Source: Betaproteobacteria bacterium
GTDB taxonomy: Bacteria; Bdellovibrionota_B; Oligoflexia; Silvanigrellales; Silvanigrellaceae
Direction: 5' to 3'
DNA: 64,000 nt
NCBI GenBank assembly: GCA_016868315.1
Contig: VGHE01000002.1
Location: 124,001-188,000, forward strand
Shown: positions 53,277 through 62,609 of the stretch, piece after piece
Layout: each line of letters starts with the position of its first letter
Position numbering within the stretch: position 1 is the first letter of the stretch
Notes under the pieces: generated by a model
Told to the model about the DNA's origin: nothing
The model's database searches: none
The model's input: the letters and a program-made list of their open reading frames with translations, nothing else
Position numbers and translations under genes: made by a program

Positions 53277-53968
53277 GGCAAACCCTCAATGAAGGTGCGG
53301 ATGTCAAACAGCTCTTCAGCGCAAAGCGAATGCGCAACGCCTTTGTAGGCTTTGGCTGTGACTTGAGTGAAACCGAGGTGGTTGAGAATATCGAGCGTCT
53401 CAAAATGCTGTGCCGGAAAGACAACCTGATCGTGCAGGCCGTGTGCTAGAAAAATAGGCAGCTGTTTGCGCTGTGGTTCGGGAAGTGTGATGCGGTGTGC
53501 TTGAGCAAGGTAGCCGCTCAGGGCAACAACGCCACCGAGCTGCTGGGGAAACTCCAGAGCCGAAAGGAGCGAAACAAAAGCTCCTTGAGAAAAACCAAAA
53601 AGAAAAATCCGGCTCCAGTCGAGCTTCAATTCTTTTTGAACAATGCTCAGAGCTGTTTTGACTTTCTCGAGCGATGAGCGCAGTTGGGTATGAGGTTGGC
53701 CAAAAAGTTCATACCACTGGCCACCATCTCCGGGGAAGGGGAGCATTTCAGGAGCTTGGAGGTTGACCCACAGTGTGTTCTTGAGTCCCAGTTCGTTCGC
53801 CACGGATGAAAAGTTTCGCGCGCTGTCGCCGTAGCCGTGCAGAGCAATCATGAGACGTTCAATGCGAGTACCAATTTGGACAACACAACACTCGAGTGGA
53901 AGCTCTACCGAGTGTCTAACCTCACCCGAGCTCCAATTCATGGTTTTTGAGATATTTGCGTGCAGCAC
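53273..53968 (-). CDS. Alpha/beta hydrolase, phospholipase/carboxylesterase family
   Basis: 231 residues from GTG at 53968, which has AGGGG seven bases upstream; an ATG at 53941 has no such site. The nucleophile elbow is GFSQGA, the acid residue is in HGLHDQVV and the histidine in GVAHSL. HGYGDSARNFSS near the start forms the oxyanion hole. These enzymes hydrolyse ester bonds of lipids or acyl-protein thioesters in the cytoplasm; substrate is not known. It leads the operon that continues with hflX, the 119-residue protein and murB. Confidence 0.88.
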   Translation of the reverse strand: MLHANISKTMNWSSGEVRHSVELPLECCVVQIGTRIERLMIALHGYGDSARNFSSVANELGLKNTLWVNLQAPEMLPFPGDGGQWYELFGQPHTQLRSSLEKVKTALSIVQKELKLDWSRIFLFGFSQGAFVSLLSALEFPQQLGGVVALSGYLAQAHRITLPEPQRKQLPIFLAHGLHDQVVFPAQHFETLDILNHLGFTQVTAKAYKGVAHSLCAEELFDIRTFIEGLP

Positions 53969-54087
53969 AGCCAATCCCCTGACAGAGGCCGGGCGGGCAT
54001 CGAAACGGTGTCGCCTTTGACAGCATCCGCCTGCTCAGCCTGGGTATCTTACGCTAAATTCAGAGGAGAACAAAACCTGGAGATTCC

Positions 54088-55527
54088 ATGCTGAGAGTTT
54101 TGGCCAAGGCCCTGAGTCGCATATTCTTTCGCAGAATCTCAGTTTCTGGCACCCCCTATGTTGGCCCGCATGCCATCTGGGCAGCGAATCATCCGAGCGG
54201 AATCGTTGATCCAGCCATTATGATGGCTCTCGCACCGATTCCCTTGCGCCCGATTTCCAAGCACACCCTTTGGAGCCATCCGGTGATGCGCCCTTTGCTC
54301 CAACTGGCTCATGCCATCCCGGTGCGCCGAACACAGGACATGATGATTGATGCGCAGGCTTACAAGCAGGCCATTGCGGGTGGTAGCTCAGAGAAAGAGT
54401 GGCGCGTGACCGCAAACTCGGAGGCATTTCAGGCTGTCTCAGAGGCACTCATAGCTGGCGACCGCATTCTGATATTTCCAGAAGGCGTGAGTCATGACCT
54501 ACCATACTTGCAAAAATTCAAAACGGGTATTGCGCGGATGGCTTTGCAAGCGATGGCGCACTCGAAGAACGAGAATTTCTCTCTCGTGCTGCAGCCTGTT
54601 GCTATCGATTACTTTGAGAAGGATGAATATCGGTCAGACATTGCGCTGCACTTCTGCGAGCCAATTGCGGTCACGAGCAGCGAGCTATCGGTCGATGATT
54701 TGATGTCTTCGCTGCGCAACTCATTGCTCGATGCTCTGGCGCAATTTTCAACCTGGGATGAAAAAAGAAATTGGCTTTTCATCTTCGAAATTGCATATGG
54801 ACGCCCCCCTCAAAGTGCGCGAGAGTTTCGAGTTTTCGTCGATACCTATCGCCCCGAGTTCGACAAAGACCCGGTTTTTCTTGCGCGCGTTCAGACCATG
54901 CGGCGCATGCTTCTGGCAATGAACATCAGCCCGGCACAAATCATCTGGGGCGAGTCGCACGAACAGAAGCGGTCATTCTTCAAACTGATCCTCACTCAGG
55001 GAATGTTCTATTTTCTTATCGCTGGTCCGGTTGAGTATTTGAGTTTTGTGGTGTGGTTCATCCCGCAGCGCATTGCAGGTGTCTTGGGTGAGCTCAGCAC
55101 GCGTGACCGCGACGTTCTCGCAACTATGAAAATCGCACACGGATTCTATGTTTTTGCAGCCTGGATCGCCCTGGGAAGTTTGAGTGTCAGAGCTATTCTT
55201 TTGTCTCTGTGGCCGGAGCTCGACAGCGTACTTGCCTTCCTCATTGGTTTAGCTTCAGGTCCGTTGATTCTGTTTATGGGATTGTGGTCGACCGAGCGAC
55301 ATGACCATTTCCCTGCCTATTGGCGCCTTGCGAAATTGCGTCTGCTGTTTCCGCGTGGATGGCGAGAGGTTATTTCGGAGTGGCGCGGTATGAGCGAGGC
55401 CGTTGTTCAGAAAATTGATTCAGTTAACCAAAGAAAAATTGCAGATGAACGTCAGCTGCGGATGCGACTTGGTGCCCTGGCTGGCACACAGCAGAATGCA
55501 GTTGGTGGCAGCTACGAGCAGGGGTAA
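54088..55527 (+). CDS. PlsC-like acyltransferase with C-terminal membrane helices
   Basis: 479 residues. The acyltransferase domain (about 1-220) has ANHPSGIVDP with the catalytic His-Asp pair spaced by five residues, a basic PVRR block and FPEGVSHD. That spacing matches the lysophosphatidic acid-type branch seen in glycerolipid acyltransferases rather than classic PlsC. The C-terminal half has about three or four membrane helices (about 300-400) followed by a helical tail. It should acylate a lysophospholipid or related lipid. The start has TGGAG seven bases upstream. It is co-transcribed with the small membrane protein gene that follows six bases later. Confidence 0.82.
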   Translation: MLRVLAKALSRIFFRRISVSGTPYVGPHAIWAANHPSGIVDPAIMMALAPIPLRPISKHTLWSHPVMRPLLQLAHAIPVRRTQDMMIDAQAYKQAIAGGSSEKEWRVTANSEAFQAVSEALIAGDRILIFPEGVSHDLPYLQKFKTGIARMALQAMAHSKNENFSLVLQPVAIDYFEKDEYRSDIALHFCEPIAVTSSELSVDDLMSSLRNSLLDALAQFSTWDEKRNWLFIFEIAYGRPPQSAREFRVFVDTYRPEFDKDPVFLARVQTMRRMLLAMNISPAQIIWGESHEQKRSFFKLILTQGMFYFLIAGPVEYLSFVVWFIPQRIAGVLGELSTRDRDVLATMKIAHGFYVFAAWIALGSLSVRAILLSLWPELDSVLAFLIGLASGPLILFMGLWSTERHDHFPAYWRLAKLRLLFPRGWREVISEWRGMSEAVVQKIDSVNQRKIADERQLRMRLGALAGTQQNAVGGSYEQG

Positions 55528-55533
55528 ACAAAC

Positions 55534-56064
55534 ATGGCTCAGCAAAAGAATTCACAGTCTCGGGACGATAGCAATCTTCCGAGTTCAGCAGTTCATTCGA
55601 AGCGTTCTTCGCGACTGCGCAGCAGAGCTGTACCCGAGTCTGCTTTCAATCGTTATATGAAATCCCATTATGCGGAGCATTTTCGGCGTATATCTTCCTG
55701 GCGGCGTGCAGCTAAATGGTCTTTGTTTACCTACCCCGTTGCATCCGCCCTGGCATTGGCAACACCGTGTGCTGGTTTGTATGCTGGTGTCCAGCAACTC
55801 TATCGTTTGCAGCCAGGGTGGTTCAGTAATTTTCTCTCGCCAGAAACACAATCATTTGTTCTTCCAGGATTGTTAATTCTCTGTGGAGTTGCTCTGTTCT
55901 TTGGATTAATTCTCGGTATCGGTTTTGGTATCTCGCGCGCTCGAATGTTGAACTTTGAAGCGGAGAGAACTGAGCTGAATGTGCGCCACAGCTATTTTCT
56001 TCGTCGCATTGCCCGCTCCAAAAAAACAGCAGCGCGCCACATGGCTCACCATCAAAACTTCTGA
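55534..56064 (+). CDS. Small membrane protein of unknown function
   Basis: 176 residues. A basic, Ser/Arg-rich N-terminus (about 1-60) is followed by two membrane helices (about 62-87 and 108-135) and a charged C-terminal tail. No enzyme motif is visible. It begins six bases after the acyltransferase stop, so it probably serves the same lipid-modifying step or anchors it. No family was recognised. Confidence 0.65.
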   Translation: MAQQKNSQSRDDSNLPSSAVHSKRSSRLRSRAVPESAFNRYMKSHYAEHFRRISSWRRAAKWSLFTYPVASALALATPCAGLYAGVQQLYRLQPGWFSNFLSPETQSFVLPGLLILCGVALFFGLILGIGFGISRARMLNFEAERTELNVRHSYFLRRIARSKKTAARHMAHHQNF

Positions 56065-56160
56065 GCAGCAGATTTTTACTTTTTTTTGATGAATTGCTTC
56101 TTGTCAGCCAGATCTCCTGAGCCTATTCTCCGCCCGTTCAAACTTCAGGAGATCAAAATC

Positions 56161-57237
56161 ATGAGGCCGTTCATGTGTGTTCCTCGTTCGTTGTCATTTT
56201 TTGTTGCGTTTTTTTCAATTTCGCTGGCCGCGGCAGCAACAGCTCCTGCCACTCCCGCGGCATCTGTTGAGGCAGATTCTCTTTTCACAATTGAAGGAAA
56301 AGGTTATCGCGTTGGCGATCTGAGCCCCGCCGAGCAGATGCGCATTCATGAACTAGAATTGAGTCGCTTCCGAGCTATTGAGTCCTTGGCTCGTCAACGT
56401 TTTGTGGATGATAAAACCAAACCTTTTGAGTCATTGAAAAATGCAGATAAGCCATTTGCAGCGGAAGAAAAATGGCTCAATCAGAGTTTCGAGCCGAGTG
56501 CAAAAGAAATCGACGCAGCACTCGAAAACTTCAAAAATGAAAAGCAGTTCCAGGCTTTGCCGGTCGAGGAGCGTGGCAAGGTTATCCGCCGTTATCTTGG
56601 TCAACAAAAACGAATCAAGGCTCTGACGGATGCAACAGACAAGGCTCTGCAGAAAGGTGAAATCAAACTCGCGCTGCGTGAGCCCAAGGCGCCTGTGATT
56701 ACCTTCACCAAGAGCACCCAAGCATCGCTTGGTGACGCCAAGGCTCCCGTTCGTGTGGTTGAATTCACTGACTTCCAATGTCCTTACTGTAAAAAGTTTG
56801 CTGCCGTGAGCCAGGAAGTGCTGAGCAAACATGGCAAGAAAATTCATTGGGAGGTGCGCCATTTTCCATTGAGTTTTCACAAGCAGGCACGTGCAGCGGC
56901 CACTGCGGTTTACTGTGCAGCAGCGCAGGGTAAGCTCGCAGATGCAAAAAAGTGGATTTTCGATGCGCAAGACAAACTCACCCAAGAAAATATTTACAAA
57001 GACCTAAGCAAGTCTCTCAAAATCAAGTCAGATGTCTTTGATAAATGCCTGAGTTCCGAAGCAACAGAGAAAGCTATTCAGGCAGATATCAGTGAGGGTG
57101 AGCGGGTTGGCGTGCAGGGAACTCCGACCGTTTTTGTGAACGGGCGGAAATTCGAGGGAGATGTGCAATCGTTGGAATCTTGGGACAAACTCATTCAAGA
57201 GCTCGTCAAGGACTCACAGAGTTCAAAGACACTGTGA
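56161..57237 (+). CDS. Secreted DsbA-like thiol-disulfide oxidoreductase
   Basis: 358 residues from the ATG at 56161, which has GGAG nine bases upstream. A signal peptide (about 1-27) is followed by a helical N-terminal region (about 40-170) that recalls a peptidyl-prolyl isomerase-like or scaffold segment. A DsbA/thioredoxin-like domain occupies about 175-350, with active site C207-P-Y-C210 and the cis-proline segment GTPTVFVNG. It should form or isomerise disulfides in the periplasm, relevant to the many cysteine-containing exported proteins here. Its last 32 bases overlap the convergent sensor-like gene. Confidence 0.85.
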   Translation: MRPFMCVPRSLSFFVAFFSISLAAAATAPATPAASVEADSLFTIEGKGYRVGDLSPAEQMRIHELELSRFRAIESLARQRFVDDKTKPFESLKNADKPFAAEEKWLNQSFEPSAKEIDAALENFKNEKQFQALPVEERGKVIRRYLGQQKRIKALTDATDKALQKGEIKLALREPKAPVITFTKSTQASLGDAKAPVRVVEFTDFQCPYCKKFAAVSQEVLSKHGKKIHWEVRHFPLSFHKQARAAATAVYCAAAQGKLADAKKWIFDAQDKLTQENIYKDLSKSLKIKSDVFDKCLSSEATEKAIQADISEGERVGVQGTPTVFVNGRKFEGDVQSLESWDKLIQELVKDSQSSKTL

Positions 57238-58024
57238 AGAAATCAATGGGCTCTTCATGCCCGGGCTGGAAGGTGGGGAGCCTGAGTGTGATGCGGTAGC
57301 ATTGCTCAGGAGAGCCTCCGGTCAACTGCACATTCACAAGCGCATTGTTTGCTTCGAGAAGGCGGCGGAAACAAAACCACTCCGCGTGACTCATGTTGTG
57401 GTTGGCGTTGCTGCTGTCTGGGTTAGCTGTGTTGTCGAGATAGCTTGGGTCGAGAGCAATCACTGCTGGAATGCAGATATCCACGAAACCCTCCGCAATC
57501 TCCAATTCTAAGCGTATCTTTCCTTCAGCTTCGGGATGCTGCTTAGCCGGAGCGCGGTGCAGAGAATGCGCTTGGGCGCGGGCAGTATCGCGCAGCAGCA
57601 AGAAAAGGGCGTATGCGATTTCCCAAGGGTTTCCTCCCACGAAGAGATCCCGCGGAGCGGTGTCGCTCACAAGTTCGATGTTGAACTCAGAAAGGCGATT
57701 TCGTGCTGCAATCAGGCATAAGTCCAAAATGGAATGGAGCGATGCGGGTTCCTGCGAGGCTGTCGCTCTCTGACTCTGGTTGATGGACGTTCCCGTTGCT
57801 GAGCGCTTCAAAAGGCCAGCTGAGCGAATGAGATCTTCGGCAGAGAGGGACATATTCAGCGCGAGTCGACGCAGATGAGTGACATTCAGTTGAGGGTTCT
57901 TGAGTGATTCGAGGATATCTAAACTTCGGGCACGAAGAACCTCTGTGAGCATCAAGAAGGCGATGTTTTCTTCGGAGCACAAATCACCTGTCAGGTGATT
58001 GCTTGACTGCAGCGGTGAGTTCAT
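57206..58024 (-). CDS. Degenerate histidine-kinase-like protein
   Basis: 272 residues from the ATG at 58024, with GGAG six bases upstream. The middle has H50-L-R-R-L-A-L-N-M-S-L-S-A-E-D-L, a possible DHp helix, and later GNPWEIAYALFLLLRDTARA (about 150-170), which follows the pattern of the kinase N box but has Arg where the key Asn should be. No G box with GxGxG is visible. It is probably a non-catalytic relative or a partner of a response regulator. It lies 185 bases downstream of sucA on the same strand. Confidence in coding is good, in function low. Confidence 0.55.
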   Translation of the reverse strand: MNSPLQSSNHLTGDLCSEENIAFLMLTEVLRARSLDILESLKNPQLNVTHLRRLALNMSLSAEDLIRSAGLLKRSATGTSINQSQRATASQEPASLHSILDLCLIAARNRLSEFNIELVSDTAPRDLFVGGNPWEIAYALFLLLRDTARAQAHSLHRAPAKQHPEAEGKIRLELEIAEGFVDICIPAVIALDPSYLDNTANPDSSNANHNMSHAEWFCFRRLLEANNALVNVQLTGGSPEQCYRITLRLPTFQPGHEEPIDFFTVSLNSVSP

Positions 58025-58134
58025 CTTCTTCTCCGTCAGAATGACTTGAAAAACTGAGCTTTGGTCTGTTGTGTTCTGATGACGCATTTCGCAGACGATT
58101 GACTGACCGGCAAGTTGCCTGGCCAAATCTTCCG

Positions 58135-58176
58135 AAGAAGAAAGAAAGCCCCTCCGAGGCGCGGCCAGGGGAGGGC
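58135..58176 (-). terminator. Possible terminator after sucA
   Basis: On the minus strand GCCCTCCCC and GGAGGGGC can form an imperfect GC-rich stem around a 12-base loop, followed by TTTCTTTCTTCTT. The stem has a mismatch and the tail is interrupted by C, so the call is tentative. Confidence 0.4.
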
Positions 58177-58208
58177 ATTTGAGCTGCAATTTTAAACCGC
58201 TACAGTTT

Positions 58209-61052
58209 TTAAACTTCCAAGGATTCCTTGCCATTCCAAGCAGCTGAGACAATTTTCTCCTGTTCTTTGAGGTGCTGCTTCTCGAGTCCCACGGCTGGGC
58301 TGGCTCGTCTGCTGCGGCCAACATATTCGAGCTGAGACTTGCCGGCGTGCAGCGCAGCAATGAGCTTTTCAATTCTGGGCATGATGAAGGTGGCAGCCCC
58401 CATGTTGCGGGGTTCTTCCTGAACCCAAACCAAGCTTTTAGCTTTGGGGTAGGCCTTCAAAACGGCTTCGAGTTGCAGCTCAGGGAAAGGATAAAGCTGT
58501 TCGATGCGCACAACAGCTGTGGTTGCGGCACTGTTTTTGTTTTCTGGTTTTTCGGCGGCATCAAGTACATCGTGTGCCATTTTTCCTGTGCACATCACAA
58601 CCCGTGTCACCTTTCCAGCCTCGAGTTCGGCACGTGGGTCTGCCAGAACCTCCTCAAAGAAGCCCTCTGCAAGATCCGCGAAGGTTGTGGTTGCGCGCGG
58701 ATGACGCAAGAAGCTCTTGGGTGTCATGACTACGAGAGGTTTGCGGAAATCGCGCAGTACCTGGCGGCGTAGAGCATGATAGAGCTGCTTGGCATTGGTG
58801 AAATAACAAACTTGAATATTGCCTTGTGCGGCCAATTGCAGAAAGCGTTCCAGACGAGCGCTGGAGTGTTCTGGACCTTGCCCCTCATATCCGTGCGGCA
58901 ACAGCAGAACCAGGCCTTGTGACTGCCCCCACTTGCTTTCCCCTGAAACCAGGAACTGGTCGATGATGACTTGCGCGCCGTTGGCGAAGTCACCGAATTG
59001 TGCTTCCCAGAGCACCAGAGCTTTATCGTGCTGTGTGGCATAGCCGTACTCGAACGCCATCGCGGCTGTTTCAGATAAAAGGCTATCCCAAATTTCAACC
59101 TGTGAGCCTTTGTCTGCGCATTGACTCAGCGATGTAAAATGGCGAGCAGTTTCCGCATCTGTGAGTGTGCCATGGCGGTGGCTGAATGTGCCACGGCGTG
59201 CGTCTTGACCGGCGAGGCGCACACTGTATCCATCTCTAAGAAGAGTTGCGTATGCCAGCAGCTCGCCCATGCCCCAGTCAATGCGTTTCTTTTCATCGAC
59301 CATGTCGCGTCTCTCGCCGAGAATAATACGCGCTAATTTTGCGTTTGGAGTAAAGCCTTCAGGAACCTCAACGAGTTTGCTTCCAAGCTCTTTGAGAGTC
59401 TCCAGGGAGACTTTGCTTTTGAAGGGTTTGAGCATCTCTGCGCTACTGACATGGCGACGCAGTGAATCGAAGCCGCGATGGGGCTGGGTGCTCTCAAGTT
59501 TAATGTGCTCGTTCTTCACTTCATCATATATGGCATTCATTGCGGTTTTGAGTGACGCATGAATCTCAATGAGTGCTTCGGTCGTAAAGCGCGCATCGAG
59601 ACCCTGCTGCGATAAAAATTGAGCATAGGCCTCGTAGGGCGATGCTTTTGCGTCGACGCGTTTGTAAAGCACAGGCTGGGTGAAGCGTGGTTCATCGGTT
59701 TCATTGTGGCCATGACGGCGGAAGCAGATGATTTCAATGATCACATCTTTTCCGAAGCGTTGGCGATACTCGGTTGCGATCTTCATCACACCGTGAACTT
59801 TCTCAACATCATCAGAATTTACGTGAAAAATGGGAGACTGCACGGTCTTGCCGATGTCGGCAACGGTGAGTCCGGAGCGTCCGTCTTTGGGGTTGGTGGT
59901 AAAGCCCACCTGGTTGTTCGCAATGATGTGAATGGTGCCCCCGACACCGTAGCCGTCGAGATTCATCATCTGCAGGGTTTCATAGACCACGCCCTGGCCA
60001 GCAAACGCGGCATCGCCATGCAGGACGACAGGTAGAACAGCTTTTTTGTCGCCGCCGTGATGGAGAACTTGTTTGGCGCGGGCTTCGCCCATAACAATGC
60101 CGTCTACGAATTCGAGATGGCTTGGGTTAAAGCACAGCGAAACGCGAATGGGTTTGCCGTCGCGCGTCGTGCGTGCGCTCTCGTATCCACCGTGGTATTT
60201 AACGTCGCCGTCACCCTGTAGACCATCGTGCGGGTAGCCCTCGAATTCAGCGAAGAGTTGTTCAAGTGGTTTGTGAATACAGTTGACAAGAATATTAAGA
60301 CGACCCCGGTGCGCCATTGCGACAGGAAATTCCTTCGCTCCGAGAGCTGCACCCGTCTGAAAAACAGTTTCGAGCGCCGGGATTTGAGTGTCCGCTCCTT
60401 CAATCGAAAAGCGCTTCTTGCCGATAAATTTGGTAGCGATGGTTTTCTCGAGTGAATCGGCTTTGGCTAGCTCTGTGAAGAGCGCCAGACGTGTGTCCGA
60501 ATCGACGCGTTGGCTGAGCCCCGCAAGTGATTCGTAAAGGAACTTGCGTTCCCCGGGATGAGCGATGTGCTCGAATTCAACGCCGACAGTGGAACAAAAG
60601 CGGCGGGTGAGTTCGGCGAGCAATTCTCCCAGCGAAAGCGGAGCGAGCCCAAGCCTGTTGCCTGCTGCAGTGATGCGGTTGAGATCGTTGTGCGAAAATC
60701 CATAATTTTCGAGCGCGAGGGCAGGGTGCGCGGCGGGTTCGAGTCCGAGTGGGTTGAGGTTTGCTTGGAGGTGACCGAAGCTGCAATACGCCTGAACAAG
60801 TTCAGCACAACGCTGTTCAAAAACCATTTGTCCGGGTGAAGCAACCTGCTCAGACGTTCCATTCAGGGCGTGGCCATTGCCATTGTGCTCTTCGGGTTTG
60901 AGCCGCACGGCAGTTTCAAAGCCTTCGTGGAAACCTTCAAAATAGGCGCGCCAACCCTCGCTGACAGACATCGGGTTTTCGCGGTATTTGAGGAACATCT
61001 CCTCAACGAATGCCGCGTTCGCTTGAAAGATGGTTGAGAAGTTTTCGTTCAC
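58209..61052 (-). CDS. sucA: 2-oxoglutarate dehydrogenase E1 component
   Basis: 947 residues from GTG at 61052, which has GGAGGT seven bases upstream; a TTG ten codons earlier is weaker. The N-terminal small-chain segment, the thiamine-diphosphate-binding core with AMAHRGRLN, HGDAAFAGQG and NNQVGFTT, and the C-terminal transketolase domain with RGTFSHRH are all present. It decarboxylates 2-oxoglutarate and passes the succinyl group to the E2 lipoyl enzyme. No sucB or lpd gene is nearby in the window. It is transcribed after the NitT/TauT-type ABC genes but is probably a separate unit. Confidence 0.96.
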   Translation of the reverse strand: MNENFSTIFQANAAFVEEMFLKYRENPMSVSEGWRAYFEGFHEGFETAVRLKPEEHNGNGHALNGTSEQVASPGQMVFEQRCAELVQAYCSFGHLQANLNPLGLEPAAHPALALENYGFSHNDLNRITAAGNRLGLAPLSLGELLAELTRRFCSTVGVEFEHIAHPGERKFLYESLAGLSQRVDSDTRLALFTELAKADSLEKTIATKFIGKKRFSIEGADTQIPALETVFQTGAALGAKEFPVAMAHRGRLNILVNCIHKPLEQLFAEFEGYPHDGLQGDGDVKYHGGYESARTTRDGKPIRVSLCFNPSHLEFVDGIVMGEARAKQVLHHGGDKKAVLPVVLHGDAAFAGQGVVYETLQMMNLDGYGVGGTIHIIANNQVGFTTNPKDGRSGLTVADIGKTVQSPIFHVNSDDVEKVHGVMKIATEYRQRFGKDVIIEIICFRRHGHNETDEPRFTQPVLYKRVDAKASPYEAYAQFLSQQGLDARFTTEALIEIHASLKTAMNAIYDEVKNEHIKLESTQPHRGFDSLRRHVSSAEMLKPFKSKVSLETLKELGSKLVEVPEGFTPNAKLARIILGERRDMVDEKKRIDWGMGELLAYATLLRDGYSVRLAGQDARRGTFSHRHGTLTDAETARHFTSLSQCADKGSQVEIWDSLLSETAAMAFEYGYATQHDKALVLWEAQFGDFANGAQVIIDQFLVSGESKWGQSQGLVLLLPHGYEGQGPEHSSARLERFLQLAAQGNIQVCYFTNAKQLYHALRRQVLRDFRKPLVVMTPKSFLRHPRATTTFADLAEGFFEEVLADPRAELEAGKVTRVVMCTGKMAHDVLDAAEKPENKNSAATTAVVRIEQLYPFPELQLEAVLKAYPKAKSLVWVQEEPRNMGAATFIMPRIEKLIAALHAGKSQLEYVGRSRRASPAVGLEKQHLKEQEKIVSAAWNGKESLEV

Positions 61053-61154
61053 CGTCTTTACCTCCGCACATATCCCGCCCAAGGGTGTGGCTCTTACTCT
61101 GTTCTTTTTGCCCAGCCGGAGCTCTCGTAGAGCTTCCGTTCCAATTACATTGCG

Positions 61155-62579
61155 TCAGTCTTCCGCGTATAAGGTTGCTGTCAATGCATCGTAGCTCATC
61201 AAGTTCACGTGTCTGCACCATTTCAGCAGAGCCTCGAACTGGACGTCAGGATCTTCAAACGGAAGCATCATGACAATCTGTTCAAGCGCTATAGCCTTTT
61301 CAAGACCTTCGCTCTGCTTTCCTTTAACAAGCTCGTAGATGGACGCAACCAGTGGAAGATTCAAACATGAGTCGCGTAGAATTGCTCGTCGAAGGAGCGG
61401 ATCTTGTTCCTCGGCAAAGGAGCGACCGCGCTCGGTCAAAACAAGGCGAGTTCCCGGGGTGAATAGCAACCCGAGCAGTTCGCCAGATGCCACAGCAGGC
61501 AGAACGAGGTCGACACTCTGTCCCATGTCGTCCGCAAGGTCATAAAGATCCATGCCGATTTCCTCTTCTGCGAGTCGGGTCAGCAGACCTTCCACAAGCA
61601 CGAGGCTTGTGTTGATGAGTGGTTTTGTGCGGCGCGGGCGCTCGGTCTGAGGAGCCGCAGGGGCACCCGAAACAGGGCGTGCTGATTTTTGTTGCGGTTC
61701 TTTACTGTCCTGTGGAGCAGCGCTGATGGGTGGATGATGGTGTTCCTCTTCGTGGTCGGAAAGCATCCGCCCCAACTGCAATTCACCGAAGAGCCGTGCC
61801 AGATCATCCTCGAGTTTACGAAACTCGGGTGAGTTTGAGTTGCGCGGTCGCGGCAGTGGGATCTCAAAGGTTCGATAGATCATTCCTGGGTTGGCCTGAA
61901 GAATGACGACACGGTCGGCGAGCTGCATGGCCTCGTCGAGATTATGTGTCACGAACACGGCCGCGCGAATATTGCGGTCGGGTTGCATCCAGAGTCGGCC
62001 GATTTCGGCGCGCAGTGATTCACTGGTGAGTGGGTCGAGGGCGCTGAAGGGTTCGTCGAGATACAAGACCATGGGTTCGCCCACCATGGCTCGCGAGAGC
62101 GACACCCGCTGTTTCATTCCTCCGCTCAGTTCACGCGGAAAAACATCTTCGTAGCTGGCAAGGCCAACGAGCTCTAGAATGCTGTCGACACGGGCAGTGC
62201 GCTCGTGTTTGGGAAGATGCCTCACCGCGATTTCGACATTTTCACGCACGGTCATCCATGGAAACAGCGAAAAATTCTGAAAGACAAAAGAGACCAGTGG
62301 GTCTTCGGGTTTCTCGGGCTGTGCGTAAGTGACGCCGCCGCGTGTTGGTTTGAGCAAGCCGGCCATACACTTTAGCAATGTGGACTTTCCGGATCCCGAT
62401 GTCCCGAGGATGGCCAAGAACTCTCCGTCGTAGACGTCGAGGTTCATACCTTCGAGAACGGTAACCACGTTGCCGTTGGGGCGGACAAAATCTTTGCACA
62501 GCGAACGGACAGAGACGACAGTCTTGCGCGTCTCTTTTGCGGGTTGCACAAACTGTATGTTTTGCGCAGGTCTAATCAT
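61155..62579 (-). CDS. NitT/TauT-type ABC ATPase with AAA-associated C-terminal domain
   Basis: 474 residues. Residues about 20-270 form the ATPase: Walker A GTSGSGKST (about 59-67), signature LSGGMKQR, Walker B MVLYLDEPFSALD and the switch histidine in VTHNLDEA. A His/Glu-rich linker (HEEEHHHPP) and Pro/Ala stretch lead to a C-terminal helical domain (about 330-470) of the AAA-associated type found in nitrate/sulfonate-like ABC ATPases, often with a substrate-sensing role. It pairs with the fused permease gene 30 bases upstream. Substrate unknown. Confidence 0.88.
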   Translation of the reverse strand: MIRPAQNIQFVQPAKETRKTVVSVRSLCKDFVRPNGNVVTVLEGMNLDVYDGEFLAILGTSGSGKSTLLKCMAGLLKPTRGGVTYAQPEKPEDPLVSFVFQNFSLFPWMTVRENVEIAVRHLPKHERTARVDSILELVGLASYEDVFPRELSGGMKQRVSLSRAMVGEPMVLYLDEPFSALDPLTSESLRAEIGRLWMQPDRNIRAAVFVTHNLDEAMQLADRVVILQANPGMIYRTFEIPLPRPRNSNSPEFRKLEDDLARLFGELQLGRMLSDHEEEHHHPPISAAPQDSKEPQQKSARPVSGAPAAPQTERPRRTKPLINTSLVLVEGLLTRLAEEEIGMDLYDLADDMGQSVDLVLPAVASGELLGLLFTPGTRLVLTERGRSFAEEQDPLLRRAILRDSCLNLPLVASIYELVKGKQSEGLEKAIALEQIVMMLPFEDPDVQFEALLKWCRHVNLMSYDALTATLYAED

Positions 62580-62609
62580 GCGAGTTCCTGTTTTGTCTGT
62601 CGCAGTTCA

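Noticed and set aside
61118-61137. Inverted repeat GGAGCTCT/AGAGCTTCC as terminator between the ABC ATPase and sucA
   Set aside because: It folds, but neither strand has a T-run after it.
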